41,789 nucleotides of DNA from Rhizobium leguminosarum (GCF_001652265.1 NZ_LWBS01000427.1:1-41789), one strand, 5' to 3'. Positions 25,333 through 34,015 are shown, numbered from the stretch's first letter. Numbers and translations: made by a program. Notes: generated by a model from the sequence alone, not told the origin.

Positions 25333-26238
25333 TTAGCGGAAGAGCGACAGGATGTTCTGCGAAGAGGAGTTCGCGATCGACAGCGACTGGATCGCCAGCT
25401 GCTGCTGGGTCTGCAGGGCGCTGAGCTTGGAGGACTCTTCTTCCATGTTGGCATCGACGAGACGGCCGACACCGGAGTCGATCGAGTCGCTGAGAGCGGA
25501 CACGAAGTTGTCCTGGGCGTCGATGCGGCTGGAGAGCGAACCGAGAGCAGCGCCGGCGCTGGTCATGGCCTTCAGAGCCGCTTCAACGTTGGTCAGAGCC
25601 GACGCGATCTGGCCGGAGGTGAAGTTGGTGATGTCCATTGCATAGACAGAACCGGTCGCACCATTCGAAGTACCGAGGATACCCGTGGAGGTTTCGACCG
25701 AGCCGTTGCTCATGCCGAACAGAACGTTGCCCGCAGAGCCGCTGTTGAGAACGTAGTCGGTCGTCTTGATCGAAACGGCGTTGGAGCCGTCGCGGACGAA
25801 CGAGGAGACGACGCTCTTGGTGCCGCTAGCGCCGGCAACCCAGTTTTCGCCGTTGAAGGAAGCCGACTGAGAGATGCTCAGCAGCTGCTGCTGCAGCTGG
25901 CCGATTTCTTCCTGGACCTTGGCCTTGTCGACGCCGTTTTCAGTGGCGGCAACCAGCTTCGCCTTGATGTCGCCGACGACGTCGATGGCGCTGTCCATGG
26001 CGGTGTAAGCGGTATCAACCTTGGCAGCGCCTACGCCGAGAGCGTCGGAAACGGCGGAAAGTGCCTTGTTGTCAGAACGCATGGTCGTTGCGATCGACCA
26101 GTAAGCGGCGTTGTCGGAAGCCTTTTCGACGCGATAGCCCGACGAAACGTGGTTCTGCGTCTGGTTGAGGCCCTGGTTGACGCTACGCAGCGTCTGGAGA
26201 GCGGCCTGTGCGGAAGTGTTCGTGTTAATGCTTGTCAT
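25333..26238 (-). CDS. flaA: Flagellin, first of the tandem set
   Basis: The 301-aa flagellin begins MTSINTNTSAQAALQTLRSV and ends LAIQSLSIANSSSQNILSLF. Conserved D1 motifs are VSSGYRVEKASDNAAYWSIA and RSDNKALSAVSDALGVGAAK. The central part (GMSNGSVETSTGILGTSNGA) is Ser/Thr rich. In related rhizobia FlaA is the principal filament protein. The gene is monocistronic and divergent from the glycosyltransferase gene, with a 444-bp shared upstream region. Confidence 0.95.
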   Translation of the reverse strand: MTSINTNTSAQAALQTLRSVNQGLNQTQNHVSSGYRVEKASDNAAYWSIATTMRSDNKALSAVSDALGVGAAKVDTAYTAMDSAIDVVGDIKAKLVAATENGVDKAKVQEEIGQLQQQLLSISQSASFNGENWVAGASGTKSVVSSFVRDGSNAVSIKTTDYVLNSGSAGNVLFGMSNGSVETSTGILGTSNGATGSVYAMDITNFTSGQIASALTNVEAALKAMTSAGAALGSLSSRIDAQDNFVSALSDSIDSGVGRLVDANMEEESSKLSALQTQQQLAIQSLSIANSSSQNILSLFR

Positions 26239-26271
26239 AAGTCTGTCCCCTGGAAAACTAGATACAAAAAG

Positions 26272-26319
26272 GAGGACATACCGGACTATAGTACCGGCGA
26301 TGACGGACCAGCTTCATGC
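26272..26319 (-). promoter_or_regulatory. Upstream element of flagellin flaA
   Basis: The minus strand reads GCATGAAGCTGGTC, 20 bases, then TCCGGTATGTCCTC, 34 bp before the flaA start. It matches the flaB and flaC elements except for the GTTAACAG part, which is replaced. A GGAGGACAT-like purine run nearer the start could serve the ribosome on this strand only weakly. Confidence 0.5.
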
Positions 26320-26682
26320 TACTCGGCGCCTTTTTTGTTTGGCCCAAACCCGTCATGTCCAGGGCAATTTCGCAGCCAATGCTTGCCAACTCCTTAAAAA
26401 TACAGGGCCTAAGCCGGCTCCTCGCAGGGCATAGTTAATGCTTGCTGAATATATTCCTTTGCATTCTAATTCTCTTGAAAACCAAGCGTTTCCCCTAGGC
26501 AAAAGTCGGCATTTCCCCGCGAAAACAGAGGTCATCAGGCGCACCGGTTTCAAGCAAGCTTCGAATGCCAATGTGGCAGGCGCCGGGATAGCACCATCGG
26601 ACCGATCCGCCCGTTTTGCGGAGGACGGCCTGTCCGTGCCTCGGCGGTCGACGCCAGAACATTTCCTTCACGGAGTTGGGTT
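26320..26682 (+). promoter_or_regulatory. Intergenic region with possible promoter of the GT41 gene
   Basis: I see no supportable gene here; an 82-codon plus-strand frame (26438-26686) has no family look and overlaps the next gene. A possible sigma-70-type promoter is TTGCTG (26442-26447), a 17-bp spacer, then TCTAAT (26465-26470). That would leave a leader of about 200 nt before the TTG start. GGAG at 26672-26675 is the probable ribosome-binding site. Confidence 0.3.
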
Positions 26683-28599
26683 TTGAACAGCAAAGTTTCG
26701 TTCTCTGCGGCATCCAAGGACTACCAGATGGGCCGCTACACACAGTCCTTGGCGACGCTCAATCAGCTGATGGATATTCAGCAAGACGCCAAGACCTATG
26801 CGCTGCTGGCCAAGAACCTCGTGCAGCTCGGCTTCAAGGCCGATGCCGCGAAAGCCTATGGCCTGGCCGGCAGCTGTGAAGGACCGAATTCCTACGAATA
26901 CCAGAAGCAGGCGGCCAAGCTGCACTACGAGACCGGCAGCGAGGACGATGCTCTGCTGATCGCCATGCGAAACCTTAGCAAGGCGCAGGAAGACCCGGAA
27001 CTCGCCTTCATCATCACCGCGATCTATTTGAAGCGCCAGCAGCGCGATATCATCCGCCCGTTCAAGACGGTGCTGTCGCAGAGTGCCAATCCCGATCATA
27101 TGCGCCTGGCGGCCCTGCTTCTGAGCGACGATCTGAACGACGCAACCAACCAGAGCCTGTCGCGCAACCTCTTCAAGCGGTTTCCAGGCAATCTCGCATT
27201 CCGCTTCCTGCATCTGGTTTTCGCCCGCGAATTCAATGAGTTCGAAGAGGCAAGCAAACATCAGGCGGTGATCGATGCCTCACTCGCAAAGGGCGATGTC
27301 GAGATCCTGCGCAAGGATAACCCGTTCTATCATCTGCACTGGTGCGGCAACGAGGATTTCAACCGATATGCGACGATCGGCACCACCCCCCTCAACCCGG
27401 AACGGGTGGCCTTCCGCAGAAACCAGCCGCACAGCTGGTCGGACAAGATCCGGATCGGCTACATGTCATCGGACTTCTGGGATCGCCACGCGACGATGAA
27501 GCTCTTGCAGCGCATCCTCGAACTGCACGACAAGGACCGGTTCGAGGTGACGCTCTTCTGCCATACAGGCCCTGAGTACCTCAAGCATAACAATACCGAC
27601 CGCAGCCGCTGGGGCCGGGTCGTCACCGTTCACGGCTTCTCCGACCAGGGGATGCTCGCAGCGGTACGCGAGCATAATATCGACATCATGGTCGACCTGA
27701 AGGGCCATACTTCGGGCAGCCGCGCGTCGGCCTTCAATTTGCCGCTCGCGCCGGTGCATGTCGGCTGGCTCGGTTTCCCCGGCAGCACGGTCAATATCGA
27801 TCTCGACTACGTCATTGGCGACCATTCGGTATTGCCCGAGGTGGCCAAGCCCTTCTACCATGAGAAATTCTGCCGGCTGCCGGAGAGCTATCAGCCGAAC
27901 GACCCGATGCATCGCCCGAAGCCGCGCCCTGTCACCCGCGAGCAGCTCGGCCTGCCGGAAGACGCCTTCATCTTCGCGTCCTTCAACGGCAACCGCAAAA
28001 TCACACCGGAGACGATCGACAGCTGGTGCCGCATTCTCAAGCGCGCGCCGAACAGCGTGCTCTGGCTGATGGCGAACACGCCGCGCAACCAGGCGAACCT
28101 CTTGAAGCAATTCCAGGCGGCAGGGATCTCCGGCAAGCGGATCATCTTCTGCCCGCGCGCGCCCTATGAAGAGCACATCGATCGTCAGCAGGCGGCCGAC
28201 ATCGGCATCGACACCTTCCCCGTCAACGGCCATACGACCACCTCGGAGCAACTCTGGGGCGGCCTGCCGGTCCTGACCGTCAAGGGCACCAACTTCGCCT
28301 CACGCGTCAGCGAGAGCCTGCTCAGGGCCATCGACCTGCCCGAACTCGTTGCAGCCGACCTGCAGGCCTATGAGGATCTTGCCGTCGAACTGGCGCAAAA
28401 CCCCGCGCGGATCGCGCAATACAAGGCGCATCTCAAGGAGAAGCGCTATATCGCGCCGCTCTTCGATGCCGAACGGTTCTGCGACCATCTGGAGCAGGCC
28501 TATGAAGTCATGGCCGACCGTGCCAAGCAGGGTCTTGCACCCGATCACATGGACATTCCGGCGCTGCCGCCGCGCACGGCGCCGTTCGCGGCCGAGTGA
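26683..28599 (+). CDS. TPR / GT41 O-GlcNAc-transferase-like (SPINDLY-type) protein glycosyltransferase
   Basis: The 638-aa cytoplasmic protein has TPR-like helices (about 8-200) and a GT41 catalytic domain (about 250-600). Hallmarks are IRIGYMSSDFWDRHATMKL (H269, at the site of human OGT H498), MVDLKGHTSGSR, VGWLGFPGST..DYVIGD, FNGNRKITPETIDSWCRILK (K439, at the site of human OGT K842) and NGHTTTSEQLWGGLP. The family moves a sugar from a nucleotide donor to Ser/Thr. It is the only plus-strand gene among the flagellins and fliP, so flagellin is the likely substrate. I chose the TTG start because GGAG lies 7 nt upstream and the first TPR helix is then complete; ATG at 26728 is the alternative. 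Confidence 0.85.
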   Translation: MNSKVSFSAASKDYQMGRYTQSLATLNQLMDIQQDAKTYALLAKNLVQLGFKADAAKAYGLAGSCEGPNSYEYQKQAAKLHYETGSEDDALLIAMRNLSKAQEDPELAFIITAIYLKRQQRDIIRPFKTVLSQSANPDHMRLAALLLSDDLNDATNQSLSRNLFKRFPGNLAFRFLHLVFAREFNEFEEASKHQAVIDASLAKGDVEILRKDNPFYHLHWCGNEDFNRYATIGTTPLNPERVAFRRNQPHSWSDKIRIGYMSSDFWDRHATMKLLQRILELHDKDRFEVTLFCHTGPEYLKHNNTDRSRWGRVVTVHGFSDQGMLAAVREHNIDIMVDLKGHTSGSRASAFNLPLAPVHVGWLGFPGSTVNIDLDYVIGDHSVLPEVAKPFYHEKFCRLPESYQPNDPMHRPKPRPVTREQLGLPEDAFIFASFNGNRKITPETIDSWCRILKRAPNSVLWLMANTPRNQANLLKQFQAAGISGKRIIFCPRAPYEEHIDRQQAADIGIDTFPVNGHTTTSEQLWGGLPVLTVKGTNFASRVSESLLRAIDLPELVAADLQAYEDLAVELAQNPARIAQYKAHLKEKRYIAPLFDAERFCDHLEQAYEVMADRAKQGLAPDHMDIPALPPRTAPFAAE

Positions 28600-28684
28600 G
28601 GGCTTTTCGACCACTACACAGCGCCGCGCGTCTTTCAGACGCTTAAAGGACGTTTTAGCATCTCGAATTGCGGCACAATTAAAG

Positions 28685-28710
28685 AACCCGCCGGAGCGAT
28701 CCGGCGGGTT
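28685..28710. terminator. Bidirectional terminator between the GT41 gene and fliP
   Basis: The 11-bp perfect stem AACCCGCCGGA / TCCGGCGGGTT has a GCGA loop. It lies between the convergent 3-prime ends. TTCTCATT follows on the plus strand and CTTTAATT on the minus strand, so it could stop transcripts from both sides. Confidence 0.82.
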
Positions 28711-28742
28711 TCTCATTGACCAATTCAAGCGGCGGCAGCCGG

Positions 28743-29480
28743 TCAGTTGAACGAGCGCACCAGGCTGCCGACCAGCAGGTTCCAGCCGTCGATCAGCACG
28801 AAGAAGAGGATCTTGAAAGGCAGCGAGATCGAGGTCGGCGGCAGCATCATCATGCCCATCGCCATGGTGATGGTCGCGACGATCAGGTCGATGACGAGGA
28901 ACGGAAGCACGACGAGGAAGCCGATCTCGAAGCCGCGGCGAATTTCCGAAATCATGAAGGCCGGGATCAGCACGCGGTAGTCGATCGGATTGGTCGTCTG
29001 GATATTCTGTCCGCGTTCGCGCGCCAGATCGACGAAGAGCGCCAAATCCTTGTCGCGGGTATTGGCCGCCATGAAAGTGCGGAACGGTTCGGCGATACGC
29101 TGGACCGCCTCGGTCTCGTTGATCTGATTAGCCAGCAGCGGCTGCACGCCGTTCTGCCAGGCCTGATCGAAGGTCGGCGACATGACGTAGAAGGTCATGA
29201 ACAGCGACAGTGACAAAAGGATCATGTTGGAAGGCGTCGAGGAGAGGCCCATCCCTGAGCGCAGGATCGAGAAGGCAATGATGAAGCGCGGGAAGCTCGT
29301 CACCATGATCAGGATGCCCGGCGCGACCGAAAGAATGGTCAGCAGGCCGAATGTGCGGATGATCCAGGCGGCGACGGAGCCATCGACCGGGACGTTCAAC
29401 AAGTCAGTCGGCAGCTGCTGTGCCACCGCCAGTTCCGGTACCGCCATCATGGCGGCAAGGAAAACTATGAGACGAATCAT
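28743..29480 (-). CDS. fliP: Flagellar export gate protein FliP
   Basis: FliP is the core of the FliPQR export pore. The 245-aa protein has a cleavable-looking N-terminal segment (MIRLIVFLAAMMAVPELAVA), typical for FliP, and three further membrane segments. Family signatures are PRFIIAFSILRSGMGLSSTP, NMILLSLSLFMTFYVM and LIPAFMISEIRRGFEIGF. It is the last gene of the flgB operon and overlaps fliL as ATGA (29477-29480). Confidence 0.96.
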   Translation of the reverse strand: MIRLIVFLAAMMAVPELAVAQQLPTDLLNVPVDGSVAAWIIRTFGLLTILSVAPGILIMVTSFPRFIIAFSILRSGMGLSSTPSNMILLSLSLFMTFYVMSPTFDQAWQNGVQPLLANQINETEAVQRIAEPFRTFMAANTRDKDLALFVDLARERGQNIQTTNPIDYRVLIPAFMISEIRRGFEIGFLVVLPFLVIDLIVATITMAMGMMMLPPTSISLPFKILFFVLIDGWNLLVGSLVRSFN

Positions 29481-29983
29481 TCGATGACAAATGTCCTGAA
29501 CATGACCTTCGATACCCGCCCTTGCGAGCGAAGGTCAACACGTTCCTGTATGTCATCCTTGAGATATTGAAAGCCGCGCGGCCCCTCGATCTGCTGAAGG
29601 GAAACGGTTCTGATATAGGCGAGGATATCCTGATGAATATCCTCTGAAACCTTGACATCCGGCGGCCCGTTGAACAGCAGCGCGACTTCGAGTCGGACCC
29701 AGTTTTCCGAGGGGTAGGCGAGGTTCGAGGTGATCGGTTCGAGTTGGACGACGTTGTTGGCCTCGGTCGAGATCCGCGCCAGACCTTCCTCGGCCTTCTT
29801 CTTGGCCTCGGCATCCTTGGCCTGCTCGACCTCCTTGGCACCGTTGATGTTGGGTGCGACGATCGTGCCGACCGCCCAGCCGCCGCCGGCGCCGAGCAGG
29901 GTCAGGACGGCGATGCCGATGATCGTCATCAACGAGCCGGATTTCTTGTTCGGTTGACCTGCGCTTACGTCTGGCTCTGCCAT
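29477..29983 (-). CDS. fliL: Flagellar basal-body-associated protein FliL
   Basis: The 168-aa inner-membrane protein has a short cytoplasmic start, one membrane span (residues about 18-40, LMTIIGIAVLTLLGAGGGWA) and a periplasmic domain. That domain includes WVRLEVALLFNGPPDVKVSE, DILAYIRTVSLQQIEGPRGF and a C-terminal RVSKVMFRTFVIE, which is the FliL signature end. FliL associates with stators and supports torque. It starts 12 bp after flgH. Confidence 0.94.
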   Translation of the reverse strand: MAEPDVSAGQPNKKSGSLMTIIGIAVLTLLGAGGGWAVGTIVAPNINGAKEVEQAKDAEAKKKAEEGLARISTEANNVVQLEPITSNLAYPSENWVRLEVALLFNGPPDVKVSEDIHQDILAYIRTVSLQQIEGPRGFQYLKDDIQERVDLRSQGRVSKVMFRTFVIE

Positions 29984-29995
29984 CGTCGTTCAGCC

Positions 29996-30712
29996 TCAAA
30001 GCGGCGAGAAAAGATCGACGGCCTGCTGGCCGCGCGGAGGCTGCTGCACTTCCATCAGGCGGCCGCGGCCACCGTAGGAGATGCGAGCTTCGGCGATCTT
30101 GTCATAGGAAATCTGATTTTCGGCATTGACGTCCTGCGGACGAACGATACCGGCGACGTTCAGGATGCGCAGCTCCTGGTTCAGGCGGACTTCCTGCGAG
30201 CCCGATATGACGAGGTTGCCGTTTTCGAGAATGCCGGTAACGACGGCGGCGACCAGAAGGGTGAGCTTGTCGGTGCGCTCGATCTTGCCTTTGCCGTCGG
30301 TGCTGGTGTCGGACCCATAGGTCAGGTCGGTCTTGGACTCGGGCGTCCAGCCGAAGATCTGGGCGTTGACGTCCCAGTTCATGCCGCTCGAATTCTTGCG
30401 GCTGCGGTTGGTCTCGTTGTCGAAGGAGCCTTTGTCGTTGATCTGGATATCGACGGTCAGGATGTCGCCGACGTTGAGCGCGCGCGCGTCCTTGAAGAGG
30501 GCGGCCTGCGAATCGCTCCATAGCGAATAGCCCTGCGCCACGGCGCGCGGCTGCTTCGGATAAAGCGCCATCTGCGGCGTCTGGCCATAGGCGAGGCCGC
30601 TGCCGATCGGGCTCATGGCAGGCGCGCGGCCGATCTCGCTGACTGCCGTCGGAGACTGGCAACCTGCAAGGAGTGCGAGGGCGGCGATCGCGGCCGGGAA
30701 ACGCATATTCAT
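29996..30712 (-). CDS. flgH: Outer-membrane L-ring lipoprotein FlgH
   Basis: The 238-aa protein has a lipoprotein signal (ALALLAGCQS, lipidated Cys18). The FlgH body includes SLWSDSQAALFKDARALNVG, DILTVDIQINDKGSFDNETN and LTLLVAAVVTGILENGNLVI. It forms the L-ring bushing around the rod in the outer membrane. Its ATG overlaps the motE stop by four bases. Confidence 0.95.
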   Translation of the reverse strand: MNMRFPAAIAALALLAGCQSPTAVSEIGRAPAMSPIGSGLAYGQTPQMALYPKQPRAVAQGYSLWSDSQAALFKDARALNVGDILTVDIQINDKGSFDNETNRSRKNSSGMNWDVNAQIFGWTPESKTDLTYGSDTSTDGKGKIERTDKLTLLVAAVVTGILENGNLVISGSQEVRLNQELRILNVAGIVRPQDVNAENQISYDKIAEARISYGGRGRLMEVQQPPRGQQAVDLFSPL

Positions 30713-31251
30713 GAAGGATCCTTCGACGTATTGGGATCGGACGCACTGGCAATGACGCTGGCGATGACCGCGGCCTTTTGCGGGTCCATCTCGTTGAGGA
30801 TGAGGCTCGACTGCCGCGGGCCGAGCCGCATGATCACGGCAGAGGCCACCTCGATCTTCATGTCCTGCAACTGGAGTGCGGCCGCATCCGGTTTCATCTT
30901 CCTGTAGATCTCGGTGAGGCCGGCTTCCGCCTGCTTCAGGAAATCGTCGCGCCGCTTCAGCCAGTCCTGGTATTCGGCCTTACGCTTGTCCATTTCCGCC
31001 ATGCGGGCGTCGATGTCGGCGCGAAGCTTTTCCAGTTCCTGCTTCTGCAAGAGGTAACGCTGGTCGCGGGCGGGATCGGCAATGTTGGTGCAGAACTGCT
31101 TGACCTCGTCCTGGGAGGTGATGTCGCCAGCCGGCGCATGTTCCTGCGCGAAGGCGCCGGGGATCGACAGAAGGACGAGGCCTGCAGCCGGCAGCGCCAA
31201 CCGGCGCAGCAGTTGCAGAACCGTCATGTCACGGTTGATGATATCAATCAT
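30709..31251 (-). CDS. motE: Periplasmic motility chaperone MotE
   Basis: In Sinorhizobium MotE is a periplasmic chaperone specific for MotC. The 180-aa protein has a signal peptide (LLRRLALPAAGLVLLSIPGA), a coiled coil (KQELEKLRADIDARMAEMDK, RKAEYQDWLKRRDDFLKQAE) and a C-terminal MgtE-N/FliG-like stretch (MRLGPRQSSLILNEMDPQKA). The ATG at 31249-31251 overlaps the flgI stop as ATGA; an internal ATG at 31227 would give a more standard signal peptide but has no RBS. It is set between the ring genes, away from its client motC. Confidence 0.9.
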   Translation of the reverse strand: MIDIINRDMTVLQLLRRLALPAAGLVLLSIPGAFAQEHAPAGDITSQDEVKQFCTNIADPARDQRYLLQKQELEKLRADIDARMAEMDKRKAEYQDWLKRRDDFLKQAEAGLTEIYRKMKPDAAALQLQDMKIEVASAVIMRLGPRQSSLILNEMDPQKAAVIASVIASASDPNTSKDPS

Positions 31252-32369
31252 TGCAGCACAAGCTCCGCCTGCAGGGCGCCCGCCGACTTGATGCCCTGGA
31301 GAATGGCGATGATGCCATCCGGTTTCACGCCGATATTGTTGAGGCCGGCGACGAGGGTCCGGAGATCCGGACCATCGATGATGGCGACGCGCCCGCCGGT
31401 CTGCTCGGCGGCAATATCGGTCTGCGGCTGGACGGCGGTCCGGCCTAGCGAGAAGGGTTCCGGCTGGATGATCTGCGGCGTCTCGGTGACCTGAACCGTC
31501 AGGGTGCCGTAGCTGACGGCGACCGGCGAGACGCGGACGTCCGAGCCGATGACGATCGTTCCGGTGCGTTCGTTGATGACCACCTTGGCCGGCGTGTCGG
31601 TCTCGACGATGAGATTTTCGATATCGGCCATCAGCCGGGTGAGATCGGCCGTGCGCGGCTTCTGGATCACGACTTCCTGCGAATCCTTGGCTTCGGCAAC
31701 CGGGCCGCCGAAGCGCGCCGAGGCATAACCGTTGACGATGTCGGCGATACGGATTGCCGTCGAGAAGTCGGGGTTGCGCAGCTGCAGGACGAGATTGACA
31801 GAGTCCTCGAAGCGGGACGGCAGTTCGCGCTCGATAATCGCACCGCCGGGCACGCGGCCGGCAGTGGTGACGCCTTCGGTCACGGTCGCCGCCTGGCCCT
31901 GCGCCTGAAAACCGGAAACGATGGCGGCACCCTGCGCAACGGCATAGATTTGTCCGTCGGCGCCGGAAAGCGAGGTCATGACGAGCGTGCCGCCGCGCAG
32001 CGACGTCGCATCACCGAGCGAGCTCACCGTCACGTCGATACGGCTGCCGGGGCTTGCGAAAGGGGGCAGGTTGGCGGTGACCATCACGGCCGCAGTGTTC
32101 TTGGCGTTGGACTGGCCGCCCTGCGTCGAGATGCCGAGATTCTGCAGCATCGCGCGCATCGACTGTTCAGTGAAGGGCGAGGACCGGAAGCCGTCGCCGG
32201 TCCCCTGGAGGCCGACAATGAGTCCATAGCCGATCAGCTGGTTATCGCGGCCGGCCTGAAGGGAGGCGATGTCCTTGATGCGGGAGGTCAGCGCCCAGGC
32301 GGGCGCGACATCAGCCAAACTCATGGCGAGAACCGCGACAAGAGTGACGAAACGGAAGAACAATTTCAT
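31248..32369 (-). CDS. flgI: Periplasmic P-ring protein FlgI
   Basis: The 373-aa product has a Sec signal peptide (LFFRFVTLVAVLAMSLADVA, then PAWA). The FlgI signatures are SRIKDIASLQAGRDNQLIGY, GLVVGLQGTGDG-type sequence, VVINERTGTIVIGSDVRVSP and a C-terminal LVAGLNNIGVKPDGIIAILQ. It forms the ring in the peptidoglycan layer. It overlaps flgA and motE by four bases each. Confidence 0.97.
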   Translation of the reverse strand: MKLFFRFVTLVAVLAMSLADVAPAWALTSRIKDIASLQAGRDNQLIGYGLIVGLQGTGDGFRSSPFTEQSMRAMLQNLGISTQGGQSNAKNTAAVMVTANLPPFASPGSRIDVTVSSLGDATSLRGGTLVMTSLSGADGQIYAVAQGAAIVSGFQAQGQAATVTEGVTTAGRVPGGAIIERELPSRFEDSVNLVLQLRNPDFSTAIRIADIVNGYASARFGGPVAEAKDSQEVVIQKPRTADLTRLMADIENLIVETDTPAKVVINERTGTIVIGSDVRVSPVAVSYGTLTVQVTETPQIIQPEPFSLGRTAVQPQTDIAAEQTGGRVAIIDGPDLRTLVAGLNNIGVKPDGIIAILQGIKSAGALQAELVLQ

Positions 32370-32848
32370 TTTGCCCTCACATGGACCGTGCCGTCCGCAA
32401 GCACCGTGCCGCTGACGATGACGCCGGAATCCATATTGCGGGCGCGGACGACCTGCCCGGTCGCGCCGTCTTCAAGCGGTGTGCCAGCGGCGGAAATCGT
32501 CATCGCACCGAGCGTGAAGACCAGGCGAATCGAAGAGCCACGGGTCACCGTATAGGCCTCGCGCAGGGCCGAGACCGAGATCGTGCGGCCCGGTAACAGC
32601 GTGCGTTTGGAAACCATGCCTTCGACCTGCGAAACGGATTTGGCATAATCGCCGGCAAGGTTGGGGTTGGTGACCTCGACCTCCTGGAGCTGGCTGGCCG
32701 ACAATGTGTCGCCGGGGTAGATGATCGTCGTCGGGACGACGGCATAACCCATGCCGGCATCCGCCGACGCGGGCAAGATAATGCCCGCGACTGCGATCGT
32801 GGCTGCTGCCACCCATCCTGAGATGTGTCCTGCCCGGCAAAACATCAT
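32366..32848 (-). CDS. flgA: P-ring assembly chaperone FlgA
   Basis: The 160-aa periplasmic protein has an N-terminal signal (GWVAAATIAVAGIILPASAD) and an SAF domain: TIIYPGDTLSASQLQEVEV, SQVEGMVSKRTLLPGRTISV and GTPLEDGATGQVVRARNMDS, with the final GTVLADGTVHVRAK typical of FlgA. At 160 aa it is the short form, consistent with the SAF part mainly. It helps FlgI assemble into the P ring and is coupled to flgI. Confidence 0.93.
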   Translation of the reverse strand: MMFCRAGHISGWVAAATIAVAGIILPASADAGMGYAVVPTTIIYPGDTLSASQLQEVEVTNPNLAGDYAKSVSQVEGMVSKRTLLPGRTISVSALREAYTVTRGSSIRLVFTLGAMTISAAGTPLEDGATGQVVRARNMDSGVIVSGTVLADGTVHVRAK

Positions 32849-32863
32849 GTTTCGGCCCTTCCC

Positions 32864-33652
32864 TTACTTCAGGTTCTTGCTGACGATGGAGGCCATTTCA
32901 TCAGCGGTGGTGATCACCTTGGAATTCATTTCGTAAGCGCGCTGGGCCGAAATCAACTCGGTGATTTCCTTCACCGGGTCGACGTTCGAGGATTCCAGAT
33001 AACCCTGTTTCATGTAGGCGAAACCTTCCTCATCGGGATTGCCGATGACCGCTTCGCCGGAGGCCGGCGTTTCCTGGAAGAGATTGTCGCCGAGCGGCTG
33101 GAGACCCGCCTCGTTGACGAAGTCGGCAAGGGTCAGCTGCCCGAGCACGGTCGCCGCCGCCGCGCCCGGCAGCTTGGCCGAGACTTCGCCCGAGCGGCTG
33201 ATCGTCAGCTCGGTCGAGCCCGTCGGAATAGTGATGCCGGGAAGGACCTCGTAGCCATCGATGGTGACGAGCTGGCCCTGGTCGTTCTTGTTGAAGGCGC
33301 CGGCGCGGCTATAAAGCGTCGTACCGTCGGTCGACTGGATCTGGAAGAAGCCCTTGCCGATCAGCGCCACGTCGAGATCGTTGCCGGTCTGGGTCAGTTC
33401 GCCCTGGAGATGCAGGTTGCGGACCGCCGAGGTCTGGACGCCGAGGCCGATATTGGCACCTTCCGGAACGACGGCCTGGTTGGCGCGGTTGGCGACACCC
33501 TTGGCACGTTCAGTCTGGTAGAGAAGATCCGAGAATTCGGCGCGGGCGCGCTTGAAACCCGTCGTATTGATGTTCGCGATGTTGTTCGCGATGACTTCCA
33601 GATTGGTCTGCTGGGCATCCATGCCCGTTGCTGCGATGGCGAGCGCTCTCAT
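32864..33652 (-). CDS. flgG: Distal rod protein FlgG
   Basis: The 262-aa protein opens [20 protein letters not shown] with the axial motif [20 protein letters not shown]. The FlgG-type end is [20 protein letters not shown] and [20 protein letters not shown]. It forms the distal rod. It lies 19 bp after fliE and 15 bp before flgA. Confidence 0.97.
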   Translation of the reverse strand: MRALAIAATGMDAQQTNLEVIANNIANINTTGFKRARAEFSDLLYQTERAKGVANRANQAVVPEGANIGLGVQTSAVRNLHLQGELTQTGNDLDVALIGKGFFQIQSTDGTTLYSRAGAFNKNDQGQLVTIDGYEVLPGITIPTGSTELTISRSGEVSAKLPGAAAATVLGQLTLADFVNEAGLQPLGDNLFQETPASGEAVIGNPDEEGFAYMKQGYLESSNVDPVKEITELISAQRAYEMNSKVITTADEMASIVSKNLK

Positions 33653-33671
33653 GTGTTCGTCCTCAAATCAG

Positions 33672-34013
33672 TTACATCTGCATCTTGGTGACTTCGAGAA
33701 AGGCCGAGACGACCTTGTCGCGGATGGCAATCGCGGTCTGCAGCGTCTGCTCGGCCTGGAGCATGGAATCGACGACTTCACGTGTCGTCGCCGTTCCCTT
33801 AATACCGGCAAAGGACATGCTTTCCGCACCCTTCAGGCTGTTGACCGCATCGCTCGCCATGTTGCCCATGATAGAGGCGAAGCTCATGCCGTTGGCGGCA
33901 CCCGCGGTGCCCGGCATGGCGGCGGCAGACGAGGAGGCGGAATTTTCGGTGTCGACGGCGCCGAGTGCGCGGGTCATCGACAGGTTGCTGACATTCTGGA
34001 CGCTGCTGATCAT
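33672..34013 (-). CDS. fliE: Rod/MS-ring adapter protein FliE
   Basis: The 113-aa protein has the FliE C-terminal pattern FAGIKGTATTREVVDSMLQA, QTLQTAIAIRDKVVSAFLEV and a final TKMQM. The N-terminal half is Ala/Ser-rich. FliE joins the MS ring to the proximal rod. It starts 2 bp after flgC. Confidence 0.94.
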   Translation of the reverse strand: MISSVQNVSNLSMTRALGAVDTENSASSSAAAMPGTAGAANGMSFASIMGNMASDAVNSLKGAESMSFAGIKGTATTREVVDSMLQAEQTLQTAIAIRDKVVSAFLEVTKMQM

Positions 34014-34015
34014 TA

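Noticed and set aside
22984..26238. Flagellin tandem repeats as a phase-variation or shufflon system
   Set aside because: All flagellins are in the same orientation with their own promoters and terminators; no invertase gene or short recombination sites are visible.
24014..26397. Plus-strand frames of 359-374 codons opposite flaB and flaA
   Set aside because: Their similarity to each other is only because the flagellins are paralogs; they are shadows, not a repeated gene family.
26438..26686. 82-codon plus-strand frame upstream of the GT41 gene
   Set aside because: No family resemblance and no good ribosome-binding site, and it overlaps the next start; treated as leader DNA.
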